Source: Gemmatimonadota bacterium (GTDB taxonomy: Bacteria; Gemmatimonadota; Gemmatimonadetes; Gemmatimonadales; GWC2-71-9). Taken from it: a DNA stretch of 64,000 bases. The stretch's first letter is position 1. The number at the start of each line of letters is the position of its first letter. The stretch covers positions 26,990 to 90,989 of the forward strand of contig QHTT01000066.1 in the NCBI GenBank assembly GCA_003220935.1, written 5' to 3'. The notes under the pieces were generated by a model. It did no database searches, was not told the DNA's origin, and saw nothing but the letters and a program-made list of their open reading frames with translations. Shown here piece by piece: positions 37,415 through 46,131 of this stretch. A program made the position numbers and the translations under genes.

Positions 37415-37852
37415 ATGACGCGCTGGTCGATGCTCGCGGTGCTCCTCGCGGCGCCGGTCTCGGGCGCGGCGCAGGCGCCGCCATCCGGACCGAGCGAGCC
37501 GTTCGTAGTGGAGTACTACTACAAGGCCCGGTGGGGCTACGCCGACGAGTTCATCCGACTCTTCAAGAAGAACCACTACCCGGTCTTGAAGCGTCAGATG
37601 GAACTGGGACGCATCCAGGAGATCACGGCGGCAGCACCCAGGTTCCACGCGACGGAGGAGGGTCGCTGGGACTATCGCGTCACCGTCGTGTGGAAGACCG
37701 CCGCCGCACCGCACGAAGCTTTCGCCGAGGCGGAGCTGCGGCGCCTGTTTCCCGACCAGGAGACCTTCAAGCACGAGGAGCAGCGCCGCTTCGAGATCCT
37801 CGCGGGGCACTGGGACGTCCCCGTCGTGACCGTGGACCTGACCCGGCCGTAG
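37415..37852 (+). CDS. Secreted protein of unknown function
   Basis: signal peptide MTRWSMLAVLLAAPVSGAAQA; YYYKARWGYADEFIRLFKKNHYPVL. Confidence 0.6.
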   Translation: MTRWSMLAVLLAAPVSGAAQAPPSGPSEPFVVEYYYKARWGYADEFIRLFKKNHYPVLKRQMELGRIQEITAAAPRFHATEEGRWDYRVTVVWKTAAAPHEAFAEAELRRLFPDQETFKHEEQRRFEILAGHWDVPVVTVDLTRP

Positions 37853-37857
37853 CGCCG

Positions 37858-40800
37858 CTACCGCCCCGCTCGCGTCTTCCCGAGGTAGGTCCGCACCAGC
37901 GGTGCGACCCGGCCCCGCACCAGGGCTGTCCGCAGTGCCTCCGCCTCCTCGGCCGTCACGTCTGTGAGGAAGCGCTCCCCCCTCCCCTCTCCCTCCTTCA
38001 CCGCTACCGGAATGCCGTCGCGGTACAGAACCCGGTTCGTCGCGAGCGCGGGCAAGGGGTCTCCCGGCGTGATGATGCCGACCAAATTCAGCGGGTCGGC
38101 GCCGCTCAGCGTGACGAGCGCACCGCTCGTCTCCTGCCGGCGGACGGAGCGCAGCAGCCCGACGGCCTCTGGAAGCGCATACTGTTCGCCCGAGAACCCG
38201 CCCACGAAGCGGCCGCCACGCACCTCGCCGCGCGCCTCGAGGCGGCGGTACACGCGCAGTAGATCACGCCACGGTGCGAGCAGCGTTTCGCGCGTCACGA
38301 CGCGGCGGAACACCACCCCGTAGCGCCGCAGCAGCTGCCACGCGACCGCCTCGGCGAGCTGGTCCTCGGGGACCCCGGAGGCCCCTGCTTGACCCCCTCG
38401 CTGCACGCGCGACCAGCGGCCCGCTGTCTCGACGCCGAAGGGCGCTAGCCGGCCGCGCCGCCGGAAGGTCCCCGCCCCGATGGGCCGTCGGCGGTCGGAT
38501 GGCACCAGCAGGGCGCGTAACCCGGCGAAGCTGTCCGACGTGACCAGCCCCCACGCTACCAGCTCGCCCAGTCCCTTCTCGACCTCGGTGCGCAGCAGCC
38601 CTGTCGCGTTCACGAGGTCGCCGAAGAACGATGCGCCGCGCCCGTCGAGCACCTCCAGCACCGCGCGCCCCGCGTGCGACAGCGGCAGCTCCTTAGGGTC
38701 CGGTTCCGGCGTCAGGGACCGCCAGACTGCCCCCCGCTCCCGGCGGAACAGGGCCACCGGCGTCGTCCGAATCGGGCCCGACTTCCTGTTCCGCGTTCCG
38801 CCTTCCGCGTTCCGCGTTGCGGTGAGCCGGCCCCAAGCGATTTCGCCCGAGAGGCAGAGCCCGTCGAGCCACAGCGGATCGTACTCCCCGAGCCGCGCAG
38901 GGAGGACGTCCGTCTCCCAGGCTGCGGCCGGCAGCTCGAAGCCGTCGAGCAGCTCCAGCACGGCCGCGAGCCCCTCCGGCCCCTCCGCCCGCGCGTCCGG
39001 GGCGACGCGCTGCCAGCGGAACAGGAAGCGCATGAAGTCGGCGGCCGTTACCGGCTCGATCTCCTTGCGCAGGCGATCGAGCGTGTAGCGATGGATGCGC
39101 GCCAGCAGCCGCCGTTCGCACCACTCGAGCTCGGCCACGCCAGGGGTGAACCGGCCACGCAGCACGAACCCCTCGTGCTCGAGCGCACCGAGGGCGAAGT
39201 CGACGTCCGGCGCTGGGACGCCGAGCAAGCGCCCCAAATCCGCCGCCGTCGTCGGGCCGACGGCCTCCAGTCGCCCGCGCACCAGCTCGCGCAGCGCATC
39301 CTCCCGGGTCCACGTCTTGTCGCGTTCCCGCTCGGGCGGCACGAGCGGCGGCTCGCACGCAGCTCCGGGGAACACCGCCGCCAGCATTGGCACTCGCTCC
39401 GCGGCGATCCAAAGGCGCGGTTCGCTGAGCAGCGTGCCGGCACGTCCGGCGCGCACCAGCTCCTCGAAATAGGGCAGCCACGACGCTTCCCCCTTCCCCC
39501 TTCCCCCTTCCGCCGCCGTCACCCCGCCGATCACCAACAGCGCGTCGTGCAGTTCGTCGCCGGAACTGACGTCAGGCCACGCTTCGTCCCGCACCCGATC
39601 GATCGCGTCCTGGTCGAGTTTGCCGAGCTCGTCGGCGTGCTTCACGTCGAGCCCGCGGCGGGTGATCACCGCCTGGGTGCGGCGCTCTTCGAGCGGGGCG
39701 TCGTCCAGGAACGCGTACGGCTTTGCGTTCAGCACCTCGTGCGACAGTGGTGACGGCTCGGCCGTGTCCCGCGCGATGAGCGTGAAGCGCCCCGCTTCCA
39801 GCGCTTCGAGCACACGCTTCAACCCCGGGAAGTCCATCGCCTCGAGCAGGCAGTCTTCGATGGTCTGCTTTACCAGCGGATGGTCGGGGATCTCGCGGTC
39901 TCCCACCAGATTCTCCGGGCATGCGAGCTGGTCTGGGAACACCGCCGCCACGAGGTCTTCCGCCTCCATCCGTTGCAGCGGCGTCGGGACCTTCTTGCCA
40001 CCACGCGCCCGCAGCACCGCGAGCGCGCGCGTCGCGTTCCAACGCCACCGGGAGCCGAACATCGGCGCGTCCAGCATCGCCTGCACCAGCAGGTGCTCGG
40101 CGGTCTCCGGCTTCAGGTAGTGGAACACGTCGTCCAGTGGGAAGCTGTGCTGCGGCCCGAGCGACAGGACGATCGCGTCCTCGGTAGCCGCAGCCTGGAG
40201 CTCGAAGTTGAAGCTGCGGCAAAACCGCTTCCGGAGTGCGAGGCCCCACGCCCGGTTGATCCGGCTCCCGAATGGCGCGTGCAGCACGAGCTGCATCCCT
40301 CCCGCTTCGTCGAAGAACCGCTCGAGCACGAGGGTCTGCTGGGTCGGGATGACACCGAGGACTTGCTTGGCCGCGCCCAGGTACTCGACCATCTGGCGCG
40401 CCGCTGCCTCCGGGAGCCCCGGCACCGCGCCCGCGAGCCAGGCGATCGCGGTGAGCGGATCGTCGAGGCGGTCCGCGACGTCCTGCCGCAGGCGAGACAC
40501 CTCCTCCGACAGCTCCGGCGTGCGCGCCGGCGCCTCGCCCAGCCAGAACGGAATGCTGGGCGGCTGGCCGTGCGCGTCCACCACCCGCACCTGGCCGGAC
40601 TCGACCTTGCTGATGAGATAGGAGGTGTTGCCGAGCTGGAAGATGTCGCCCGGCATGCTCTCGATCGCGAAGTCCTCGTTCAAGGTGCCGACGAAGGTCT
40701 CGGTCGGGTCGAGGATCACGCGATAGTCCCCGATGTCGGGGATCGCACCGCCGGAGGTGAGCGCCGCGAGTCGGGCGCCGCGCCGGCCGCGCAGCCGGTG

Positions 40801-42216
40801 GTTCACCCCGTCGTAGTGGATGTACGCGCCGCGCCGGCCCCGGCGCGTGGTGAACCCCTCCGCGAGCATCTGTACGACGTCGTCGAAATCCTTGCGGGTG
40901 AGGTCGCGGTAGGGGTAGGCGCCGCGCACCAGCTCGTACAGCGCCGCCTCGTCCCAGTCGTCGGCTGCCACAGCCGCCACGATTTGCTGGGCGAGGATGT
41001 CGAGCGGGTGGCGGGGGATGACCAGCCGGTCGAGCCGGCGCTCCGCGGTCGCCCGTACGAGGGCGGCGCACTCGATCAGCTCGTCGCGCGACAGCGGGAA
41101 CAGCCGTCCCTTCGGGACCGCCTGCAGGTGATGTCCCGCCCGCCCCACGCGCTGCAGCAGCGTCGCGATCGAGCGAGTCGAGCCAATCTGGCACACCAGG
41201 TCCACCGTGCCGATGTCGATCCCGAGCTCGAGCGACGCCGTCGCCACCAGCGCCTTGAGCTTGCCCTCCTTGAGCCGCGTCTCGGCGTCGAGCCGCTTCT
41301 CCTTTGACAAGCTGCCGTGGTGCGACGTCACGTGCTCCGCCCCGATGCGCTCGGAGAGGTGCAAGGTGAGTCGCTCCGCGAGCCGCCGCGTGTTCACGAA
41401 CACGAGCGTGGTGCGGTGCGCGCCGATCAGCTGCGCCAGCCGGTCGTACAGCTCGTCCCACACCTCACCCGCCATCACCGCCTCGAGCGGCGAAGAGGGG
41501 ATCTCGATGGCGAGGTCGAGCGCCCGCGCGTGCCCCGAGTCGATGATGGTGGGGGCTCGGGACTCAGGTGCCAGGAACTGAGCGATGTCTTCGATGGGCT
41601 TTTGTGTCGCCGAGAGCCCGACGCGCTGCAGTCGCCGCCCGGCGAGGTGCTCCAGCCGCTCCAGCGACAGGGCCAGGTGGCTGCCGCGCTTGTCGCGCGC
41701 CACTGCGTGGATCTCGTCCACGATGACCGTGCGCACGGTGCGGAGCATGTCGCGCGCGTGCTCGGATGTGAGGATCAGGTATAGCGACTCGGGCGTCGTC
41801 ACGAGGATGTGCGGCGGCCGTTTCACCATCGCCTGCCGGTCAGCCGCCGGCGTGTCCCCGGTGCGGACGAGCGTGCGGATCTCCACGTCCGGGAGACACA
41901 TCGCCTCGAGCGTGCGGCGGATCTCGGCGAGCGGCTCCGCCAGGTTCTTCTGGACGTCGTTGGAGAGCGCCTTCAAGGGCGAGACGTAGACCACCTGCGT
42001 CTCGTCGCGCAGCGCCCCGTCGAGCCCTTGGCGGAGGAGGGAGTCGATCGCCGCCAGGAAGGCGGCGAACGTCTTCCCCGAGCCCGTGGGGGCGGCGATC
42101 AGCGCGTTCCGGCCCGCGTGAATGACGGGCCAGGCGCCCCGCTGCGGCTCGGTGGGCTCCGAGAATCGGGCGCCGAACCAGCGCTCGATGACGGGGTGGA
42201 AGCCGGAGAGCGGCAT
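37858..42216 (-). CDS. lhr: Lhr-like DEAD/DEAH helicase
   Basis: [97 protein letters not shown]. Confidence 0.92.
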   Translation of the reverse strand: MPLSGFHPVIERWFGARFSEPTEPQRGAWPVIHAGRNALIAAPTGSGKTFAAFLAAIDSLLRQGLDGALRDETQVVYVSPLKALSNDVQKNLAEPLAEIRRTLEAMCLPDVEIRTLVRTGDTPAADRQAMVKRPPHILVTTPESLYLILTSEHARDMLRTVRTVIVDEIHAVARDKRGSHLALSLERLEHLAGRRLQRVGLSATQKPIEDIAQFLAPESRAPTIIDSGHARALDLAIEIPSSPLEAVMAGEVWDELYDRLAQLIGAHRTTLVFVNTRRLAERLTLHLSERIGAEHVTSHHGSLSKEKRLDAETRLKEGKLKALVATASLELGIDIGTVDLVCQIGSTRSIATLLQRVGRAGHHLQAVPKGRLFPLSRDELIECAALVRATAERRLDRLVIPRHPLDILAQQIVAAVAADDWDEAALYELVRGAYPYRDLTRKDFDDVVQMLAEGFTTRRGRRGAYIHYDGVNHRLRGRRGARLAALTSGGAIPDIGDYRVILDPTETFVGTLNEDFAIESMPGDIFQLGNTSYLISKVESGQVRVVDAHGQPPSIPFWLGEAPARTPELSEEVSRLRQDVADRLDDPLTAIAWLAGAVPGLPEAAARQMVEYLGAAKQVLGVIPTQQTLVLERFFDEAGGMQLVLHAPFGSRINRAWGLALRKRFCRSFNFELQAAATEDAIVLSLGPQHSFPLDDVFHYLKPETAEHLLVQAMLDAPMFGSRWRWNATRALAVLRARGGKKVPTPLQRMEAEDLVAAVFPDQLACPENLVGDREIPDHPLVKQTIEDCLLEAMDFPGLKRVLEALEAGRFTLIARDTAEPSPLSHEVLNAKPYAFLDDAPLEERRTQAVITRRGLDVKHADELGKLDQDAIDRVRDEAWPDVSSGDELHDALLVIGGVTAAEGGRGKGEASWLPYFEELVRAGRAGTLLSEPRLWIAAERVPMLAAVFPGAACEPPLVPPERERDKTWTREDALRELVRGRLEAVGPTTAADLGRLLGVPAPDVDFALGALEHEGFVLRGRFTPGVAELEWCERRLLARIHRYTLDRLRKEIEPVTAADFMRFLFRWQRVAPDARAEGPEGLAAVLELLDGFELPAAAWETDVLPARLGEYDPLWLDGLCLSGEIAWGRLTATRNAEGGTRNRKSGPIRTTPVALFRRERGAVWRSLTPEPDPKELPLSHAGRAVLEVLDGRGASFFGDLVNATGLLRTEVEKGLGELVAWGLVTSDSFAGLRALLVPSDRRRPIGAGTFRRRGRLAPFGVETAGRWSRVQRGGQAGASGVPEDQLAEAVAWQLLRRYGVVFRRVVTRETLLAPWRDLLRVYRRLEARGEVRGGRFVGGFSGEQYALPEAVGLLRSVRRQETSGALVTLSGADPLNLVGIITPGDPLPALATNRVLYRDGIPVAVKEGEGRGERFLTDVTAEEAEALRTALVRGRVAPLVRTYLGKTRAGR
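38786..38814. repeat. GGAACGC-heptamer unit (copy E), single arm inside lhr
   Basis: CTGTTCCGCGTTCCGCCTTCCGCGTTCCG, identical to the reverse complement of copy B; encodes [11 protein letters not shown]. Confidence 0.85.
39485..39513. repeat. CCCCCTT heptamer repeat inside lhr
   Basis: gcttcccccttcccccttcccccttccgcc. Confidence 0.75.
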
Positions 42217-42240
42217 GGAGGAAATATCGCTAGGCTAACG

Positions 42241-42257
42241 CCGGGGCGCCGCCCCGG
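42241..42257 (-). terminator. Terminator-like hairpin 3' of ispH (CCGGGGC-GCC-GCCCCGG)
   Basis: 7-bp perfect stem just after the ispH stop. Confidence 0.45.
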
Positions 42258-42259
42258 GG

Positions 42260-43468
42260 TCAGCCGCCCAGGACTCCCTCCAGCGTCAAGCCCCGCGCCG
42301 CGGCGATCCGCTCGATCGTCTCGCCGATCTTGTTGTTGGGTGTCGAGGCGCCCGCGGTGATCCCGATCGTCACCCGCCCGGCGGGCAGCCACGCCTCCCG
42401 GCACTGCTCGTCCGGCGCTCCCACGGAGCGGAACCGGATCGTGCCGGCGTGCGGGTCGATGCACGCCGCGTCCTCGACGTGATAGGTCGGCACCTTCTGC
42501 TGGCAGATCGCGGCGAGGTGCGTGGTGTTGCTCGAGTTGTATCCCCCGATCACGACCATGAGATCGAGCGGCTCGGCGATGAGCTTGACCACCGCGTCCT
42601 GCCGGTCCTGGGTCGCCGAGCAGATCGTATCGAAGGTGCGGAAGTGCTGCGGTACCGCCGCCTCCCCGTAGCGCGCCGCCACGCTGGTTCGCAGCTCCGC
42701 GGCGATGGCGAGCGACTCGCCCGACAGCATCGTCGTCTGGTTCGCCACGCCGACCCGTACGAGGTCGCGCTCGGGCTCGAATCCGGGTGACAGCTTCCCG
42801 ACGAAGCGCGCGAGCAGCTGCTGCTTGCTCGCCGCGCCTTCGATGTAGCTGCAGACCTCACGCGCTTCGGCCATGTCGCGCACCACGAGGTAGCGGCCGC
42901 CGGGATACTTCGTCACCTGGCTCGACGTGGCCTTCGTTTCTTCATGATAGTACTTGCCATGGATGATCGCAGTGAAACCGTCCTTCGCGTACGACTCGAC
43001 CCGCTTCCACACGTTCAGCACGGAGCCGCAGGTCGTATCGACCAGCACGCAGCCGATGGCCCGGAGCCGCTCGAAGTCCTGCACCGTCACGCCGAAGGCG
43101 GGGAGGATGACGACGTCGTCCGGCCGCACCGCGCTCAGCTCGAACTCGCCCCCTTCCGGCCGGCCGAGGAGCTCCACGCCCATGGCGCGCAGCTTCGAGT
43201 TCACGTGCGGGTTGTGGATGATCTCGCCCACGAGGAAGAGACGCTTGTCGGGGAACTTGGTGCGCGTCTCGTACGCGTACTCGACCGCGCGGTCGACGCC
43301 GTAGCAGAACCCGAATTCGCCCGCGAGCTTGAAGGTCAGGTCGCCCAGCGCAAGCACGTACCCGTGCTGGCGGATCCGGTCTACGACGTGGCTGTGGTAG
43401 TCCGCCGCCAGGGCGCCCTCGATGCGCCCCTTCAGCCCGAACCCTCTCCGGAAGTAGGTCTGCTCCAC
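42260..43468 (-). CDS. ispH: 4-hydroxy-3-methylbut-2-enyl diphosphate reductase
   Basis: GEFGFCYGVDRAVEYAYET, LVGEIIHNPHVN, VDTTCGSVLNVWKRVE, VIGGYNSSNTTHLAAIC, ITAGASTPNNKI. Confidence 0.92.
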   Translation of the reverse strand: MEQTYFRRGFGLKGRIEGALAADYHSHVVDRIRQHGYVLALGDLTFKLAGEFGFCYGVDRAVEYAYETRTKFPDKRLFLVGEIIHNPHVNSKLRAMGVELLGRPEGGEFELSAVRPDDVVILPAFGVTVQDFERLRAIGCVLVDTTCGSVLNVWKRVESYAKDGFTAIIHGKYYHEETKATSSQVTKYPGGRYLVVRDMAEAREVCSYIEGAASKQQLLARFVGKLSPGFEPERDLVRVGVANQTTMLSGESLAIAAELRTSVAARYGEAAVPQHFRTFDTICSATQDRQDAVVKLIAEPLDLMVVIGGYNSSNTTHLAAICQQKVPTYHVEDAACIDPHAGTIRFRSVGAPDEQCREAWLPAGRVTIGITAGASTPNNKIGETIERIAAARGLTLEGVLGG

Positions 43469-43472
43469 GCGG

Positions 43473-44531
43473 TTAATCTAAACGGACCCCTGGGCCGGCG
43501 CGCACGGCGTCCATGACCCGCTGGACCGCGACACCGTCGTGGAAGGTGGCGGGCTCGCCTGTCGCGGGCCGCCCCTCCAGGACGCCGACCAAATCCCGCA
43601 TCAACCGCACGCACGAGCGCGCCCACATGTTGTCGGGAACCGTTTGCCCGGACAACTCATCGGGAACGCTGACGTCCTCGAGCGCAACTCCCGGACGACC
43701 GACTTCGAGCTTCGTTTCACCCGTCAGGACGAGCGAGCCGTCGGGTCCCGTCACCCGCACGAAGTGGCCGGGCCCGTGGGACGCGAACGTAGTCAGCGTG
43801 ACCGTCGCGACCGCGCCGCTGGCGAGGCGCATCACGAAGCTGACGTAATCGTCGGCCGTGACGGCCCGCGCCACGCCATGCTCGTCGCGGCGCTCGGGGA
43901 CGAAGGTGGCGACCTGGCCGCTCACTGCGACGACGTCGCCTCCCGTCCAGAACCGGCACAGATCGATGAGATGCGACCCCACGGCTCCCAGGATCCCGCC
44001 GCCCCGCGCCGCGTCGTGCCACCAACTCCAGGGCGCCTCGAAGGCCTGAGGTCGCCCGTCGCCGCGCAGGTAGGACACCGCGAGCTCGAGATGCAGCACC
44101 GGGCCGATCGCGCCGGCGCGGATCAGTTCTCGCGCCCGGCGCCGGTTCGGCTCATAGCGCAGCTCGTGGTCGATGCGGGCGCAGCCCGGGCTCCGCTCGG
44201 CCACCTGGACCATGCGCTCCGCCTCACGCGCGGTGAGCGCCATCGGCTTCTCGCACAACACGTGCTTGCCGGCCTCGAGGGCCGCGATGGCGTGGCGCGC
44301 GTGGGCGTCCGGGGTCGACGACACGAAGACGAGGTCGACGTCGCGGCAGCGGGCCAGCTCCTCGCCGCTCCCGAACGCGTGCGCAATATCGAACTCCCGG
44401 GCCACGGCGGCCGCCCGCGTGCGATCCCGGCTCGCCACCGCCGTCACCACCGCCCCTGGCACCAGCCGCAGCCCCGGCAGCTGCACCCGTCGCGCGAACC
44501 CCGTGCCGATGACACCGACTCGGACCGTCAT
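43473..44531 (-). CDS. Gfo/Idh/MocA family oxidoreductase
   Basis: VRVGVIGTGFARRVQLPGLRLVPGAVVTAVASRD; HVLCEKPMALTAREAERM. Confidence 0.9.
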   Translation of the reverse strand: MTVRVGVIGTGFARRVQLPGLRLVPGAVVTAVASRDRTRAAAVAREFDIAHAFGSGEELARCRDVDLVFVSSTPDAHARHAIAALEAGKHVLCEKPMALTAREAERMVQVAERSPGCARIDHELRYEPNRRRARELIRAGAIGPVLHLELAVSYLRGDGRPQAFEAPWSWWHDAARGGGILGAVGSHLIDLCRFWTGGDVVAVSGQVATFVPERRDEHGVARAVTADDYVSFVMRLASGAVATVTLTTFASHGPGHFVRVTGPDGSLVLTGETKLEVGRPGVALEDVSVPDELSGQTVPDNMWARSCVRLMRDLVGVLEGRPATGEPATFHDGVAVQRVMDAVRAGPGVRLD

Positions 44532-45034
44532 GGCTGCACCGCGCACGGCAGCGTGTCCGCTCCGATCCGCACCGACTCGAACGACGCGTCGAGCGTGACG
44601 CGAGCGGTCCCGGCGACCTCGCTGCCCGAGCCCCGCGCCCTCGCCGCGAGCGTGTCGCCCGCCCGGATCACCGACACCGTCCCGCTGTCGAGGGTGACGC
44701 CGTGCGCCACGTCGCCCACCATGAAGCGCGCCGCCACGACCGCACCGCGCTCCGTCGTGCTGTCGCCGCGCGCCAGCAGCGGGAACTCACCGCTTGCGAC
44801 CGAGTCATTCGAGCGCAGGTGGATGAGCACGCCGTTGCCCCGCTCGCTGCCTTGCAGCAACAGGCCGCGCCGGCCGGTGCGCCCGCAGCGCTCCGCGATC
44901 GCCGGCGTGACGAAGCGCAGCGTGTCGCGCGGCGGCCGGGTGATGCGGGCGCGCAGCTGGGCCGCCGGCGGCCCGCGGCTGCCGCACGCCGCTGCGGCGC
45001 CGAGCGCGAGCAGCCCCAGCCCGCGTGTGTTCAG
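44528..45034 (-). CDS. Lipoprotein-like protein of unknown function (start uncertain)
   Basis: LGLLALGAAAACGSRGPPAAQLRARITRPPRDTLRFV; stop overlaps the oxidoreductase start. Confidence 0.55.
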   Translation of the reverse strand: MNTRGLGLLALGAAAACGSRGPPAAQLRARITRPPRDTLRFVTPAIAERCGRTGRRGLLLQGSERGNGVLIHLRSNDSVASGEFPLLARGDSTTERGAVVAARFMVGDVAHGVTLDSGTVSVIRAGDTLAARARGSGSEVAGTARVTLDASFESVRIGADTLPCAVQP

Positions 45035-45498
45035 GGGGACGGCGGGGGAGCGCCGAGCTGTGCGCGCGCCGCTTCCAACGGCAGCGTGTGGGGCGCCAGC
45101 GCCTCGACCAGCCCGGCCGGGAGTGGTTGCGGCTTCAAGTGTGTCCGATTCACGCAGACGAGGACCATCCACCCCGCCGCGGTGAGAGAGCGGCCCGGGC
45201 CACGGAACACGTCGAAGTTCAGCGTCAGCGACGTGGTGCCGATCCGCCCGACATAGGTAGCGACGCGCAGCCGGTCGTCGAGGCGCGCCGGCGAGTAGAA
45301 CTCGCTGTGCACGGCCTTCCGGGGCAGGAAGATGTCGTAGCGATCGAAGACCTGGGCGTAGGCGAGGCCGCAGGCGCGGAACAGCTCGGTTTCCGCGATC
45401 TCGAAGAAGCGAACGTAGGAGCCGTAGAAGATTATGCCCGCGAAATCCACGTCGGACCAGCGGACATAGTCTTCGATGACGTACGGCGTGGCGGGCAT
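45031..45498 (-). CDS. Acyl-CoA thioesterase (4-hydroxybenzoyl-CoA thioesterase-like, hotdog fold)
   Basis: EDYVRWSDVDFAGIIFYGSYVRFFEIAETELFRACGL. Confidence 0.85.
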   Translation of the reverse strand: MPATPYVIEDYVRWSDVDFAGIIFYGSYVRFFEIAETELFRACGLAYAQVFDRYDIFLPRKAVHSEFYSPARLDDRLRVATYVGRIGTTSLTLNFDVFRGPGRSLTAAGWMVLVCVNRTHLKPQPLPAGLVEALAPHTLPLEAARAQLGAPPPSP

Positions 45499-45558
45499 GG
45501 CTTCCCGGGCGTGGCCTGAGCGGGAAGCTAGACGGCCGGAAACTACGACGCCAGCAGC

Positions 45559-46086
45559 CTACACGCGCGCCGTGGGCCCGTGGCTGCCGCGCGCGTCGGG
45601 CCGGAGGCCGTAGGCGCGAAGCCTCCGCCACAGCGTGGTGCGACTGATCCCGAGCCGGCGCGCCGTCTCGGCCAACTTGCCGTGCGTCTGCTCCAGCGTG
45701 TCCAGGATCGCCAGCCGTTCGCGCTCCGCGAGCGTCTTCGCGTGATCGCCGTCGGCCAGGAAGATCGCCTCACCGAGCTCCGCCGAGCCTTGCTTCAGCG
45801 AGCGTGCTCGACCGCCCAGCGCGACCAGCCGCTCCCGCAAGGCGCCGCCGCGCAGAAACGTGGCCTCGCCCAGGCTGTCCACGACTCTGCGCGCGCGCTG
45901 GTTGGCGTAGATCATTCGGCCGTAGGCGTCGAACACCACGACACCCTCCCCAAACGACTCCAGAACCGCTTGACCGAGCGGCGCGAAGGAGAGCGGAGGC
46001 GGGACGCTGGTAGTCTTGTCTCGTTGAGCCATACGTAATTGCATACTCGGATGCGGGGTCAGAGTTTCAGGCAGCACCGCCGCCAT
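45559..46086 (-). CDS. PAS-like plus Fis-type HTH regulator
   Basis: VVVFDAYGRMIYANQRARRVVDSLG; TLEQTHGKLAETARRLGISRTTLWRRLRAYGLRPD. Confidence 0.75.
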   Translation of the reverse strand: MAAVLPETLTPHPSMQLRMAQRDKTTSVPPPLSFAPLGQAVLESFGEGVVVFDAYGRMIYANQRARRVVDSLGEATFLRGGALRERLVALGGRARSLKQGSAELGEAIFLADGDHAKTLAERERLAILDTLEQTHGKLAETARRLGISRTTLWRRLRAYGLRPDARGSHGPTARV

Positions 46087-46131
46087 AGAGAGGACCCCCG
46101 GATCCGCCCGAGGTCACACCTCACCTGTCCG

